Notes: generated from the sequence alone by a model not told the origin. A stretch of DNA of 64,000 bases from Phyllostachys edulis (GCA_036346405.1 CM070562.1:63268195-63332194); one strand, 5' to 3'; positions 11,422 to 24,160 are shown, counted from the first letter of the stretch. Numbers and translations: made by a program.

Positions 11422-12248
11422 TGTCGGTGTTTTAGAACCGATCTTACGTAAAGATTGTTTGATTCGGGGGGGGGGATCTCCTAGAATAGAATCACGTAGA
11501 GAGATTGACACGGGTATTTTTATATAGGTTCAGGCCTTCTCCGGAAAGAATAACAACCCTACTCCTATGTGTGTATGGTATTGAGTGTATTCTGAACAAT
11601 CAGGAGAAAAACTAAGACTATTACAGATGATAGCACTTGTCTTCCTGATAGCCCTCGATAGCGTGTGTGTACGCCTCGATTGCCCCTCCCTTTCCCTCTC
11701 TGACCGTTGCCTTTATATAGTCGTGAAGGAATAGCCGTTTTCCCCTGATGAAGAGACGCCTCATTCAATCCAGTAACGGACGCACGTTTGCAGTAATTAT
11801 CAGGATGGTAACTCCTTTATGCCGCCTGGCAGTTACTTGTCAGAGATAATGGGGTATTATTTCGCATAATAACAGCGTATGTTGACTGTTTGGATTCCTT
11901 AATCAATTGGACCCACTCGCCTGTAGGTTTTATTGATCATAAGGTGGTCGTAGCTGACCTGGTCGTAGAAGAACTTACGACCATAAGGTAGTTGTAGCAA
12001 GACTTACGACTATGACGTAGTCGTAGAATAAGTTACGACTGGGTAGTGATCGTAGAAGAACTTACGACCATAAGGTAGTCGTAGCAAGACTTACGACTAT
12101 GGGGGTGGTCGTAGAAGAACTTACGATCACCTAGTAGGCTTCTCCCTTGTAAATTTAAGGGGTATACCCAGGGACCACATGACGTCATATTTACTTATAA
12201 TAAGAATTATAGATAAAAGATAAAATGAGGATTATTAGATCCTCGTCA
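11422..12248 (-). repeat. 3' LTR of element B
   Basis: 827 bp, TG...CA. TATA box CTATATAAAG on the minus strand (plus 11711-11720). Most of it matches the 5' LTR closely, but a block around 11775-11800 differs sharply between the copies (36198-36220). That points to local gene conversion or recombination. Confidence 0.88.
11961..12127. repeat. Six-unit array of GTCGTAG...CTTACGAC hairpins in the B LTR
   Basis: Six units with a period of about 30 bp. Each reads approximately GTCGTAG, 4-6 bases, then CTTACGAC, so each forms a small stem-loop. The equivalent array in the 5' LTR is at 36381-36552. Related single units occur downstream at about 12420-12460 and inside introns of the antisense gene. 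Confidence 0.85.
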
Positions 12249-12264
12249 TCTAGCCCCCCAGCTT
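12249..12264 (-). other. Polypurine tract of element B
   Basis: On the minus strand the sequence before the 3' LTR reads GCTGGGGGGCTAGA, a G-rich tract adjacent to the LTR as expected. Confidence 0.6.
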
Positions 12265-12817
12265 CAAGTGAAAGTAACTTACTTGGTGAAGGAGTCATAG
12301 ATGGTCTTACTGACCACGAGAGGTCAGAGAAAGGTGGTCGAAGGAAAAACTCTTCGACATTTGTGTACTACTTTGACCAGAAATATGCTTGGTCAAGAAG
12401 GTTGCTTACGACTATCAAATAGCCGTAGAAAACTCCTACGTCACGAGGTGGTCGTAGTATGGTGATCGGAAGAAAAACCTTTCCGATTAATATTTCATTT
12501 GGTCAAAAAGATCTGACCAAGAAAGTAATTTTGCTTGAGGTGTAAAAACGAACCTGATTTTCTTGAACGGACAAGTTAGAGAATCGTAAACGACTTCCAC
12601 AAGTCTGTCCGTTGGAACGGTTCCCGAAGCGGTGGCAACCTTTGGAATGCCACGCCAAATTTCTGAACATCTTGTTATAAATACTACCGGGGTAAAACTT
12701 GGATTTCTACTTTTCCCCAAATCGCTCCTCTTTGTTCATCGAGTTCTTGTCTTCTCCACCAACTCAATCGTGCCTTCTTCGCCGCCAATCCAATCGAAAA
12801 TCTCCCTTTCGAGAGAA

Positions 12818-15800
12818 ATGGTGGAAACTTTCGAGTGGGTGAGTCGGAGATGGATGATGAAGATTCAAGCCCTAGTCGACGGGAAGATTCCAAAGAAAGT
12901 TCTCGTGAAGTGGTTTCTGACATCTGGATAGCATTGGCCGTCGAGGAGATGGGCAAATCTCGTCTTCGGGCATATTGTGAGTGTGGCCTTCGATTGCTCG
13001 CCACCCTTTCTCACACTTGTACTCGAGCATTTTGGGGTGGAATTGGTGAACCTCGGTCCTAATTCCATCACAATGCTAAGTGTGTTTGTATATATGTGTG
13101 AGGCATACCTGGGAATTCCAGTGGACCTTGAGCTCTTTCAATATTTCTATGGAATAGCTCGACAAACTGGGATAGCTGGGAGTTGTGGTCTGAAGCTCCA
13201 TGACGGGAAGTCGAAGGAGTATATTTAGATGTTTACTAAATCTTCGTAGCCGGGATGGAGGAAGATTAGCCCTTTGAAGAAACGAGTACCTCCTATGTGG
13301 AGGTACACAGGGCCAAAAGACCCGACCAGGGACTATGAGGAGGGTAAGTGGATTTTCGACTTAGCTCTCGGTTTGGTCTTCTTCAAAATTGTCTAATGAA
13401 TATCTTTATCCGTTTACACAGATCTTTCACAGGCAGAGATTGACGTTCGAGTCAAACTCGTTTGTGAGAAGTCTCCGCCACTCAGAATGGCAGTTCCTCA
13501 AATCCTTGCGGTTTTATCCATAGAGGAAAAGATGGAGCGTCTAAAGGTAATCAAAACTTGATTCTATCCTTAGGACTTCATAGTCGTAGAAAGAACTTAC
13601 GACTAGGTAATGGTCGTAGAAAATCTTAAGATCAAGGAAATATCGTAGAAAAGCTTACATTTCGATCTTCGGTCGAGAAAATCTTCTGACCGGTCGTTGA
13701 TTCTTCTTTTACATTTTTCTTCTGAAAGTAGGTATAGAAACCGTCGGAGACGCATTTAAGAGGTCGAACTGATAACCATCGGTGCAGGGATGATAATGGA
13801 CAAGGGCTCAGCTCCTCCGACTAAAAAGCGTCGACTCATAAAAGTCGCCGACAAGGGAGGAGCGAGCTCAAGTTCCTTTATTTCGACCAGGTCCTCGGCA
13901 AAGTCTGCGACAAACACGGTTGCAACAGAAGCCGAGGTTGAAGCAGCTGAAGCTCAGGAGGCTGAAGAACCTCTTAGGCATAAAGCTCGCAAGGCCAAGG
14001 TACCTTTTTATTATGACAAGAAAACTTTCACAGTTTCTGCCACTCCTAGTTTTGTCAAGCAACTAGAAAAGGAGAACTGGAAGGACTTTATGTCTTTTGT
14101 GAAGGACAATGCTGATCCAGCAGAGCCTACAATTGAGGGTAGCGCTGCTCTTGGAGCGGTCGAGACTGATCTCGGCCATCCAGAAAGTCAGGAGACCAGA
14201 AAGATGGTCCATGTTCAAGATCCACGACCAGACGTGGTTGTGGCTGAGCCCATTCTTCAACTTGAACCCCGACCAGACGTGGTCGCAGAAAAGAAGTCGA
14301 AGAAATATTCCGTCGGAAAGATAACTCCTAAGTTCCTGGTAAGGTCCAGGATGCAGAGGTATGTGAAACAAACTAAAGTGTAAGAACAGCATTTACCTTT
14401 CGCTTTTCACAACCTAACTTGCTTTCCTTTTGTTGATTTTAGCCCGACTCCTTCAGCCCCCGAGGACGCTTCTATCGAGAAGCCCATTGCCGCCTCTCCA
14501 GCGGTTGGAGAGATGACAGCGGAAGTGGTCGAAGGATCATCCACAGCCCGGGTAGTGGAGGAAGTCGTGGCTCTTGAAGTGGTTACCACAACCACTGAGG
14601 TAGTAGCTACGACTACTGAGGTAGTAGCTACGACCACTGAGGTGGTCGTGGAGACAGCAGAGGCAGCCGTAGAAACCTCTGGCCAAGGTGGTGATGTGCG
14701 ACCACCGTCGGCCGAAAGGAAGTCGTTGAAGACGTTCCTCCCGGTACCCAAAAGCTGCGATTCTGAGTAATCAAGACGAGGAATATTTCAACTTCTGTGC
14801 TAATTTCTTTGGGTCTGCTTCCATCGTAGGGTCTCCAGCTTTTAGATCTCGCGGTCGAGTCCCTCATCCCAAAGATATTCCCAATAGAGGGGAAACTTTT
14901 GACAATGAGCGTCTTGAGAAGGTTTGGTGGGATCAAGTCGCGAAGATAGACAAGCTGAAGAGTCCATCATTAGTTTACTTGATGTTTGCTTGGTCGACCA
15001 TGAATGTAAGTATTTAAAAATACTTATATACGTGGCCTTCCCTTTCTTTTCACTGTCTTTCTTTTTGCAGAAAGCTCTGGAACAAACTGCCACTGTTGGT
15101 GAATATCATCGACAACTCATAGAGCTACGACAGGAAAAAGCGAAACTCTGCGAACAGGCAGAGAGGTGGTAAGTCACTGTTATTTGTAGTTGTTTTAGAG
15201 CTTGACTATTTATACAGTGCCTATGAGACTTGTCGTGGAAAAACTCACGACTAGGTGCTAGTCGTAGAAAGACTTACGACTATTTAAATAGTGTTTATGT
15301 CTACTTTTAACCTTTACAGGTTAAATAGCGACGAAAAGACCCTGGCCGACTCGCTCGATTATGAAAAAGAGGAGTCGAGAAAACTAGGGGAAAATGTAGG
15401 AGACCTCTTGAAGAAGCTTCAAGAGGCTAACTCTGCAACTGTAAAAATGCAGGAAGATCTAAACAGTAAGTGCTGAACTTAAGACTGTTTATGTTGTTGA
15501 TCTTTACCTAACTCTTGCTTCTTTTCAGGAAAAGAAGACGACATGAGAAAGCTTCAAAATAAAGTCAAAGATAAAACTTTGGTTATTCACGAGATTTCTC
15601 GTATAGCCAAAGATAAAGATCAAGAAATTGAGAGGCTAAAATCTCGACGAGCAGGTAAGCAATTCTTTACCTGTAGTCCTTTACGAGTTCTTTCCCTTTT
15701 CTAACTCTCATTTCTTTTTTAGAAATTGAGCTCGAATTGGGAAGGCTCGAAACTAGGGATCAGGAAAAATCCATGATCCTTGAAGAGACTGTCCGTATTG

Positions 15801-16304
15801 CTAGGGAAAATGCAAAGGACATCAAACTATGGAAGAAGCGGCATGCTGAGACCATTGCTTCCCATAATAAAGAAATCAAGAAGTTAGATTCTCGACAAGT
15901 AGGTAAGGAATGCTTTTACCTGTGATTATTTTTGTTTTCTCCTCTAGGAGTTTATTTTTGCTTGACCAGTCTTATTCTTTCCAGAGCAAGTGGTCGAAAA
16001 TAAACAACTCCGCGAGGCTTCAACTCGTAACCAACAGGAGATGAAGTCGACGAAGATTAATCTTCAAGACAACATCATGCTCCTGAACAATATACTTGGT
16101 GAGCTATGTGGTGAGGGAAAAACTCCTCAAGATGATACAATAGCTGCTCACATAAGTACTATTGGGGAACAAGTTGGGACTTTGCAAGAACTGGTGACCA
16201 CTCTGAAGGCCAACCAAGCTGAGTCAATCAAGGAGGCGGTCGAAGGTGCAGTAAGCTATGTATTGGCAAAACTTAAAGCTCGTGACCCCAACCTTAATGT
16301 CTGA
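12818..16304 (+). CDS. Spliced antisense gene of element B (PF04195-like, coiled coil)
   Basis: Runs opposite to gag-pol, between pol and the 3' LTR. The first exon (12818-13343) carries the region found in 'putative gypsy type transposon' proteins (PF04195): FLTLVLEHFGVEL..LGPNSITMLSVFVYMCEAYLGIP (12980-13140). Further exons, bounded by GT..AG, are about 13422-13546, 13788-14358, 14443-15005, 15071-15168, 15320-15465, 15529-15654, 15723-15902 and 15985-16304. The last five exons join in phase to give about 290 residues of Glu/Lys/Leu-rich heptads, a long coiled coil. A TTEVVA-type repeat lies at 14585-14650. Decay: TAG at 12929, 13226 and 13247, an A-run frameshift near 14750, and a phase problem at the exon 2-3 border. 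The start at 12818 is the first in-frame ATG before the domain. Function is unknown. Several Tat-lineage elements carry comparable antisense frames. Confidence 0.75.
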
Positions 16305-17438
16305 CCAATTGAAGTCGACTTCGACCGCCTACGAGGAAAGCAAGTCGTCTTATGGAAGAAATGCAACCCGTTGGCAGGAAGGTCTCGGAGGAGATGCGAC
16401 TGGGCTCTCCCTATTCAGAGTAGTTTATAAAAAACCTGTGAAAAACAAGCTTTTGTTGATGTATTATGTAATCCATCTTTGTCGAGTAGTTAGTAACCCA
16501 AAAGATAATTAACGAAAGAAAGACTAAGAATTGAAGTCAGGTTAATAACTATATCCTAGCCCCTGACTATTTGCTTAGTTTGTTTAGACAAACTAAGTAA
16601 ATAGTGTTAAAAAGGGTTTCTGAAAACAGAGATGTTTGGTTAACTTGTAGTTTTTGGTCACGATTGTCATGCACTGGTCGAAAAAGTGGGAACGAATCGA
16701 CACTAGGAAGTTCCTTCTAGTGGGCAGGACCACATGCAGAGAGGAAAGTCTTCGACTAGGTGATGTTACCATTTCCGACTAGATTAATCAAATCGAGAAC
16801 ATCAACTCGAGTTAAGCAAATGTCTAGAGGACTTCAAAAAATTCGTTCGCCCTTCCTTGGTGGACTCGATAAGTCTGTCCTGGTAGCAAAAGTAGGAAAC
16901 TGAACAATGCTAAGAAGTTCCTTCTAGTGGGCAGGACCATGTGCAGAGAGGAGAGACTTCGACTAGATGTGTTTCTTCCTCCAACTTAGTTGAGACGGAT
17001 CGAATACACCAAAGGCAGTTGAATAAATCTAAGAAAGTGCACTCCGCTTAGAATACTTTTCAAAATAACTGAAGAAATAATCTAAGGGGAAAAAAGCTGG
17101 CTTTAAAAATATTTCGACCAAAAAAGAACCCGAGCTCTTTGTATTGACGGCAAAAGTGAGTAACGAGTCGATACTATGAAGTTCCTTCTAGTGGGCAGGA
17201 CCACGTGCAGAGAGGAGAGACTTCGACTAGGTGATGTTACCTTCTTTTCGACCAGTGTAAAGAAAACTGGGTGTTTGGAATGTAGTCGAAAGATTGTGAA
17301 AGCACTACTCAAAAGTAAGACAATAGAGGTAGAAAGAACCTGAGTCTTTATTGTCTGAATGGTTGTTTACACATAAAACTTGCGTAACTGGTCGATGTTC
17401 CAAGAATTTGCGAGAACCTGGCCATCTTCCATTGCCAA
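16305..17438. repeat. Spacer of element B with three copies of a 60-bp motif
   Basis: No coding region was recognised. A motif of about 57-65 bp containing GAAGTTCCTTCTAGTGGGCA...GAGAGGAGAGACTTCGACTAG occurs at 16706-16770, 16914-16970 and 17177-17241, all in the same direction and unequally spaced. It includes the palindromic word CTAG and a CACGTG-like core (CACATG, CATGTG, CACGTG). Confidence 0.75.
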
Positions 17439-18430
17439 TCATATTGACCCTGGCTGAGTAACTTCGACTACTGTGTCAGGACCTTCCCACTTGGGAGAAA
17501 GTTTATTCTGATTAGACTTGGATTGGTAGAGCCTCAATAGCAGGTCACCTACAGCAAGGCTGCGAGGTTGGACCTTACGATCGTAGTATCTGCACAGGGC
17601 TTGTTGGTAGACTGCTGAACGGATTAAGGCCTGGTTTCTCCTTTCTTCGAGTAGATTAATTCCATCCACTCGAAGTTGTTCTTGGTTGGAGTCTTTGAAA
17701 GTTTCGACTCGTGTTGACCGTATCTTTAGTTCTGGAGGAAGCATGGCTTCAGCTCCGAAAACCAGAAAAAATGGTGTTTCATCTCAGAGTCGACTAGTAG
17801 TCGCATTTAACCGCCCTGTCTGAGGGTAGTTCTTGTACCCAAGCCCCCGAGCGCTTGATGAGCTAGTCGAAGACTCGGGTCTTAATTCCTCTCATTATTT
17901 GACCGTTTGCACGTTCGACTGCTCCATTGCTTTGGGGATGGGCCACAGAAGCATAACATAACTTGGTACCCAACTCGTCGTAAAATTCCTAAAATTTTGC
18001 GCTCCAAAATTGCTTACCATTATCTGTAATTATTCGACTCGGTACTCCAAATCGAGTAATTATGCATCTCATCATGAACCGTTTTGCCGCTTCTGTTGTT
18101 ATCCCAGTCACAGGTTCGGCTTCAATCCATTTTGTGAACGTATCAATAGCCACGAAAAGGAACTCGAAACCTCCTGGAGCTTTGGGGAACGGTCCTAGGA
18201 TATTGAGACCCCAGGTCGCAAAAGGCCAAGATAGAGGTATCGTTTGTAATGCCTGAGCTGGTTGGTGTATTTGCCTGCTATGAAATTGGCATTGAACACA
18301 CTTTTTAACTAACTCTTTAGCATCGTACAGGGCTGTTGGCCACTAAAAACCTTGTCGAAAGGCCTTACCGATCAGCATTCTATAGGAAGCATGATTTCCA
18401 CAGATGTCACCGTGTATGTCGTGAAGGAGT
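17439..18430 (-). pseudogene. Element B integrase
   Basis: Reading from 18430 down: zinc-binding part (WPTALYDAKEL, CVQCQFHSRQIH), catalytic core (WPFATWGLNILGPFPKAPGG, FVAIDTFTKWIEAEPV, IITDNGKQF, NGAVERANGQI), then a C-terminal part (YYDRKVQPRSLAVGDLLLR, LSPKWEGP) in the open frame 17744-17439. The core of about 80 residues is uninterrupted, but the first catalytic Asp reads Asn (Trp-Gly-Leu-Asn). Several stops lie between core and C-terminus. The integrase is therefore dead. Confidence 0.82.
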
Positions 18431-20145
18431 GTTAATCCTTCGCTCTGCGGAATGCATCGCATGAGCACCCCTTGAGTACCTCGTTTATAGAGGACTCCTT
18501 CAACCAAAGTATACATTTTGGCTTTTTGGGATAAGCGATGCGCCTCGGGATCGCGTCTTGGTCCGGAACCCTCTCAAGATACTCATAGATGGGAGCCATC
18601 CGGTATCCTCGTATTCTAGAGAGGCCGTCTCAATAGGAGGTGTCTCGGTTCTTCGACGAGGGGCGGCTCGAGTTGTTCTAAGAAGACTCCTTTTGGTACT
18701 ACAGATCGGGAAGAACCTATTCGAGCAAGCCGGGGTCATGCGGAAATTATCCTTCGAGGATGAATTGTGCCTCAAAACCTAAAAATGCTTTTCTAGCTTA
18801 CGACTTCGATAAATACCGAGACATTGTCGGGTTAGAGCACTGGTACTCTTTCTCGACTTGATTCACGACTAATTGAGAGTCTCCTCTCACGAGTAGTTGG
18901 TGAATCGAGAGCGCTTTCGTAGCTCATATGCCAGTTAGCAAACCTTTGTATTCTGCCACGTTGTTAGTGGCCTGAAAGTTTAATTGTATGGCATACTTTA
19001 AGGTCTCTCCGGTAGGAGATACCAGGACCACCCTAGCCCCCGAGCCACTTAAAGTAAGCAACCCGTCAAAATACATCGTCCACTGGTTGTGGGAATCGTA
19101 CTGGGAATCCTGAACAGGTTCAGGATTTGTCCATTCGGCGACAAAGTCTGCCAAGATCTGGGATTTAACGGCCGTTCGGGACATGAAATGGATGTCAAAC
19201 TCCTAAGTTCGTGACCATTTTGCCATGTGTCCCATTGTTTCCCTATTCGGAGGATCGCTCCCAAGGAAACTCGGGACGACACTGACTATTTTGTGCTTTG
19301 AAAATAATGCCGCAGTTTCCTCGAAGACATAAGGAGGGCATATAGAAGTTTTTGGACCTGAGTGTAACGCTCCTTAGGCTCGTGTAAAACTTCACTACGT
19401 AGTAAACCGGTCGTTGTACGTTTTCACGTTCTACGACCAGTACTGCGCTTACTGCCTGTGGCGTGGCAGCTAGGTAAATTAAGAGCGTTTCTTCTGGCCT
19501 TGGAGAGACCAGAATAGGAGCACTCGTAAGGAACCTCTTGACATCCTGAAAGGCAGCGTTTGCCTCTTTCGACCACTCAAAACCTTCGTGTTTCCTTAGA
19601 AGTTTAAAGAAAGGTAGTCCCTTTTCTCCTAGTCGTGCGATGAAATGACTTAAAGCCGCCATGCACTATGTGAGTTTTTGGACTTCTTTCCTTGTGGTTG
19701 GAGGGCGCATTTGGAGAATGGCCTTTATCTTTTCAGGATTTGCTTCGATTCCCCGTATAGATACTAGGAATCCAAGAAATTTTCTTGAAGAGATTCCGAA
19801 CACACACTTCTCAGGATTGAGTTTTAAGCGATGTTTTCTGAGGTTGTCGAATGTTTCTTGCAGGTCAGCGATATGATTAAGTCTCTTCATGCTTTTAACG
19901 ACTAGATCATCAACATAGGCCTCTAGATTTCGGCCTAGTTGAGATGAAAAAGTCGATTGCATCAAGCGTTGAAAAGAAGCACCGGCATTTTTTAGACCAA
20001 ATGGTATTTTGACATAGCAAAATATACCAAATGGTGTAATAAATGTGGTCTTTTCTTCATCGTCTAGACACATATTGATCTGGTGGTATCCAGAATATGC
20101 ATCTAAAAAACTTAACATTTCATAACCTGCAGTAGAATCAACCAA
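18431..20145 (-). pseudogene. Element B reverse transcriptase, RNase H and extra RNase H
   Basis: Open frame 20145-19666 is the RT palm with YHQINMC, KIPFGLKNAGASFQRLM and the catalytic AYVDDLVV. Frame 19662-19243 carries the RT connection and RNase H (GFEWSKEANAAFQDVK, VLVVERE). Frame 19184-18924 is a second RNase H of archaeal type (WTMYFDGLLTLSGSGARVVL, NNVAEYKGLLTGI), a Tat-lineage character; it retains an Asp and the NNVAEY Glu. Frames are separated by shifts. 18431-18923 continues the second RNase H and linker in broken form. Confidence 0.82.
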
Positions 20146-20859
20146 CTGATCGATGCGAGGTTAAGGAAAATCGTCTTTTGGACAAGCTTTATTAAGATCA
20201 GTAAAGTCTACGCACATACGCCATTTGCCGTTTGACTTTCTAACCATTACAGATTAGCCAACCACTACGGGTGGTTGACTCTCTTATAAAGCCCGCTTTA
20301 AGTAGCTTATCAATTTCGATTTGATAGCATCTCATCGATCAGGGGCAAATCTCCGTAATTTTTGTTTTATGGGTACTTTGTCAGGCCGTAAAGCTAGCCT
20401 GTGCTCGATCACCTCCCTAGGGACTCCGGGCATGTCGGATGCTTGCCACGCGAAGATATCTGCGTTAGCTCGGAGGAAGGTGATGAGGGCGTCTTCCTAC
20501 TTGGGGTCGGAAGTATCCTCGATGCGAAACGATCTTGAGGGCTCCCGCGTCGGAGGAACCTCTTTGACCTTGTCGTTCGGCTTTGGTGCGACTTTTTAGG
20601 CTTCGATTTCTTTGGTCAAAGGTGACTTTCTTTTCGAGTTGGTATTTGTCCAACCATCTCGAGGATCGGATTGATCGCAGTGTGCGCCATCTTCTTGTCA
20701 CAATGAATTGTGATTACTCCTTTGGGACCTAGCATCTTAATACATTGATACCCGTAATGAGTAGCCATTAAGAATTTTGCCAAAGTTGGTCATCCGAGTA
20801 TGGCGTTATATGCCGTATCGAAATCGACCACATCAAAGGAGATTTTCTCTGTCCTGAAA
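20146..20859 (-). pseudogene. Element B protease C-terminus and RT N-terminus (left of A)
   Basis: On the minus strand the sequence adjoining A reads RTEKISFDVVDFDTAYNAIL, the C-terminal part of the aspartic protease, then linker and RT fingers in several frames. A TGA stands where Arg is expected after NAILG. This is the continuation of the protease that begins at 33310 on the other side of A. Confidence 0.72.
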
Positions 20860-23800
20860 TGTCGGGACCCGAAATTACAATTCAGGACCCTCTGTGTTCA
20901 ACGCACTAGCCCAGGATCACGCTAGTGCACACAGTGGTAACAAAGGTGAAAATCGATCCATACAAGTGAATAATAATAACATAAACGATTAACTTTGATT
21001 AACAAATAATGGTTTTGACCTTAAGGTCGAGTTTACAACTATTGAGCCACGTAGGGCTAACATAGGAAATAAACGACAGCGGAAACATAAACGGTAGTGG
21101 CACCCCATCGGTTCGCCACAGGCAACCGACTGGGATCAAGACCTCACGATCAGGCACCTTCGATGTACTCGTCCTCGAATCTTTGGTGAAGACTCCTCCT
21201 CTGCTTGGTTCGTCAAAACAAGCGTGAGTACCTACCGTACTATAAGCCACACCACGAGATGCAAAATATATATATTTGGCTTTTTACAAAGGAAGGCATT
21301 ACGTGGCTCTTTTGCATAAATGCAACTTTTGCAATTGAATACAATTAATAGATTAAAGGCAGGTAAAACAAATAGACAATAATAATTTTAACAAGTTATT
21401 TCTCAAAGACACACACACACTGACCCTAACGGGTTATTCACATAGCTAGATGATTTAATCACATAGCTCCCTTCCCACACAGCTTTATGAAAATCTACCC
21501 TAGTGTCAAATCCCCGAGCATTGTCCATGATCATGACGCGCTATTGAATAGATTAAGTTACACTCTGCGAGTTTGTACACTTTACCCACAAGATACAATT
21601 AGTGTAGCTAACACTAATCATAACAAAGCATTTCAGATACCTTATCCTACTATGCTAGGCAGTCTCAAAGCAGGCATGTGGTCGTGCAGAAGCTCGGTTC
21701 AATAGCGCACATGGTGAGGTCCTTAATTGACCAAGGCAAGACTTCCACTAACTAAACCACATAGACACACAGATTTTTAATATTCACACATCCACAGTCC
21801 ACCCTTTCACACAGATATCCACCCCTTGCCTCGGTCAAAACCTTTTTCCACCGGTTGATTTAAGTGCAACATATGCCACAAAGACACATAGTACACACAG
21901 TTTGTTCACACGGTTTCATATTCACTTAGTCAATTTATAACAAAGTACACATGACAAGTGAGTCGTGGCATGGCTAAGCAATCTAATACGAACTAACCAA
22001 CCCACGTTGGTGCTACAATATTACCAACTAATTATCCACTAGGGTGACAAGGAATCAAGGCTTAACAATTACACAAGGAGGCATATCAATTTGGAATTAA
22101 CTCATCGCACCCAAAAGCTTTTAAATAAATACTTGAATTAAGATGCATAATTTGAATTAAAATACTTTCATAAAGCTGGGAAGCAAAATGGTCAAGGGCA
22201 TAGCTTGCCTTGAAAAGGATCTAGGAATTGATCTTGGTCTTGGAAAGGTCCTTCTTCTTCAACTCTTCGGTGACGTCGAAGTCTACTCATAAGCGACACG
22301 AACAAACAAAACTAAATAAAAACCAGAAGCAAATAACTCCAATAAAATGATTAAAAAATCTCCAATAGATAGATCTGGATTTTAGACGAATTTAGAAATT
22401 TGAATGGATGGGTTTGGAGTGAGGATTCAATTATTATGAATTTTACAAATTTTAACCTAAATTTGGAAATTAAATAAATTCTAAATTCTAAAACTAAACT
22501 GAACTCCAAATTACATAATTATATGTTATTTAATTATACAATAATTTTCTAAGATTTTAGCAATTTAAATCATCCAATTTGGATTTGGGATTCAAAAGAT
22601 ATGAATTTTACAAGTTTTAACCTATCTCTTGAATTTTAAATGAATTTCTAAATTTAAACAAAAGTCAAATTTAAATAATTTTGATTTGATTAGCTAGATC
22701 TAAATTTTATATGAATTTAGAAATTTGAAACACCCAATTTGGAGTTTGGATGCAAAAGTTATGAATTTTACAAATTTAAACCTAAATCGGTTATTTAACA
22801 ATTTCTCGAATTATTTTTCTAAAGGAAATTCTAATTATTGCGCAAGGTGGCGTCGTGAAGGATTTCGGGAATAAATGAATTAAAGATTAATCGACATGTG
22901 GGACCCACATGTCGGTGACCCACTCCTGATGACCGGGTCACCGAGCCTTGGAATCTGAGGCGGGGTGATCGCTGCAAAGGCGCGCCACGCGTGGCGCTGT
23001 GGACGCCGACGCGCGCCACATGGGTCGACACGCTGTAAGCACGGGTCGAGGCGACGCCAGCGTGGGCGGCGGCGGCGGCGCCACGGAACCAAGGGTCCCG
23101 TGAACAGCGCGTAGCCGGCGGCGATGAGTGGTACTGGGAGGTAGCCCAGGTTTTTGCGAACCTAGGGGTGCACTTACGAGTGGATGGGGTTGACTGAGGC
23201 GGCCGGTGGCGAGGTTTTGGTGGAGGAGGAGGTACGGGCTCGACGGCGACGGCGCTCGAGGGTCTCTGGCGGCGAGCGAGCACCGCCAGCGGCGTCACTG
23301 GCGAATCAGCAGTGGCGTCGATGGCGACTTCGAAGCGGCAATGGCGCAATTCCAAAAATCGACCGGCGGCGAGAACTCTAAAAGCTCGATTCTGGGCGGC
23401 TGGGACTCGAGGAGGTGTGGGTTGGGGGTTGGAGTTGCGGAGGCGGCGATCCGGGGTGGCTTTATAGAGTCGAGGAGCTCTGGCGGCGTGGCGGCGTGGA
23501 GGTCGTGGCGGCGGCAATTGCGGGGCGATGGGCGGCCGCCGCGAGATGAGGGGTCGCGGGGTGTGGCGGTGTGGTCGTGGGGTGTCGTGGCGCCGCGTCG
23601 CGAGAACGCGGGCGGTTGAGGCGTCCGTTAGCGAGGTTCTCCGTGAGCTCTGGCGGTTGTGGGGCGGCGCGGCCGAGAAGAACGCGGCGAAGCGAAGGGT
23701 CAAACAAAGGGGCCCACTGGCGTGAGCGAAAGCGAGACGTCTGTGGTAACAATGTATGAGAAATGGGGCCGGACCTCTCATGAAAGAGAATTGAAATTTG

Positions 23801-24145
23801 AAAAGATTCTACCAGAGAGGATTTGTGAATTTAGATACATTTTCTTTTTAGAAAATCTTGAGAATTCAAATAAGCAATGAAAAATAGCAAATAAACTTGG
23901 AAAAATTTCAGAAAATTCGAGAAAATATATCAAGCTCATAGAATCCAAATAAAATAGTTTTGACTATTGTTCATGTTGACTTTAGTCATATTATTGTTCA
24001 TGTTGACTTTAGTCATATTAAATTGTTTTGTTACTCAAAGTCCAATATTAAGCTTTTAAATTAAATTCAAACAAATCTAAATGGTGAATTTTCTCCTACT
24101 AACTATTCAAAGGATTTTTAAAGTTCTGAAAATTGAGATGTTACA
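20860..24145 (-). repeat. 3' LTR of element A
   Basis: 3,286 bp, TGTCGGGACCC...GATGTTACA on the plus strand. It has an AT-rich part with about three imperfect 175-bp units (22363-22800), each with a 'TTTGGA...ATGAATTTTACAA' core, and a GC-rich part (22880-23750) around the promoter, with TATA box CTATAAAG on the minus strand (plus 23460-23467). A 316-codon open frame (23781-22831) covers the GC-rich part but is broken in the other LTR and is not called as a gene. Confidence 0.92.
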
Positions 24146-24160
24146 AACCTCCCCCCCTTA
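24146..24160 (-). other. Polypurine tract of element A
   Basis: The minus strand reads TAAGGGGGGGAGGTT next to the 3' LTR. Confidence 0.75.

Noticed and set aside
10921..12130. CRISPR-like array (repeats with regular spacing)
   Set aside because: Two different LTR arrays with degenerate units and no unique spacers, in a plant nuclear context; these are LTR tandem hairpins.
22831..23781. 316-codon minus-strand open frame in the 3' LTR of element A
   Set aside because: Low-complexity Arg/Pro/Ala text in a GC-rich LTR promoter region, and the equivalent in the 5' LTR (31774-32752) is broken into different frames.
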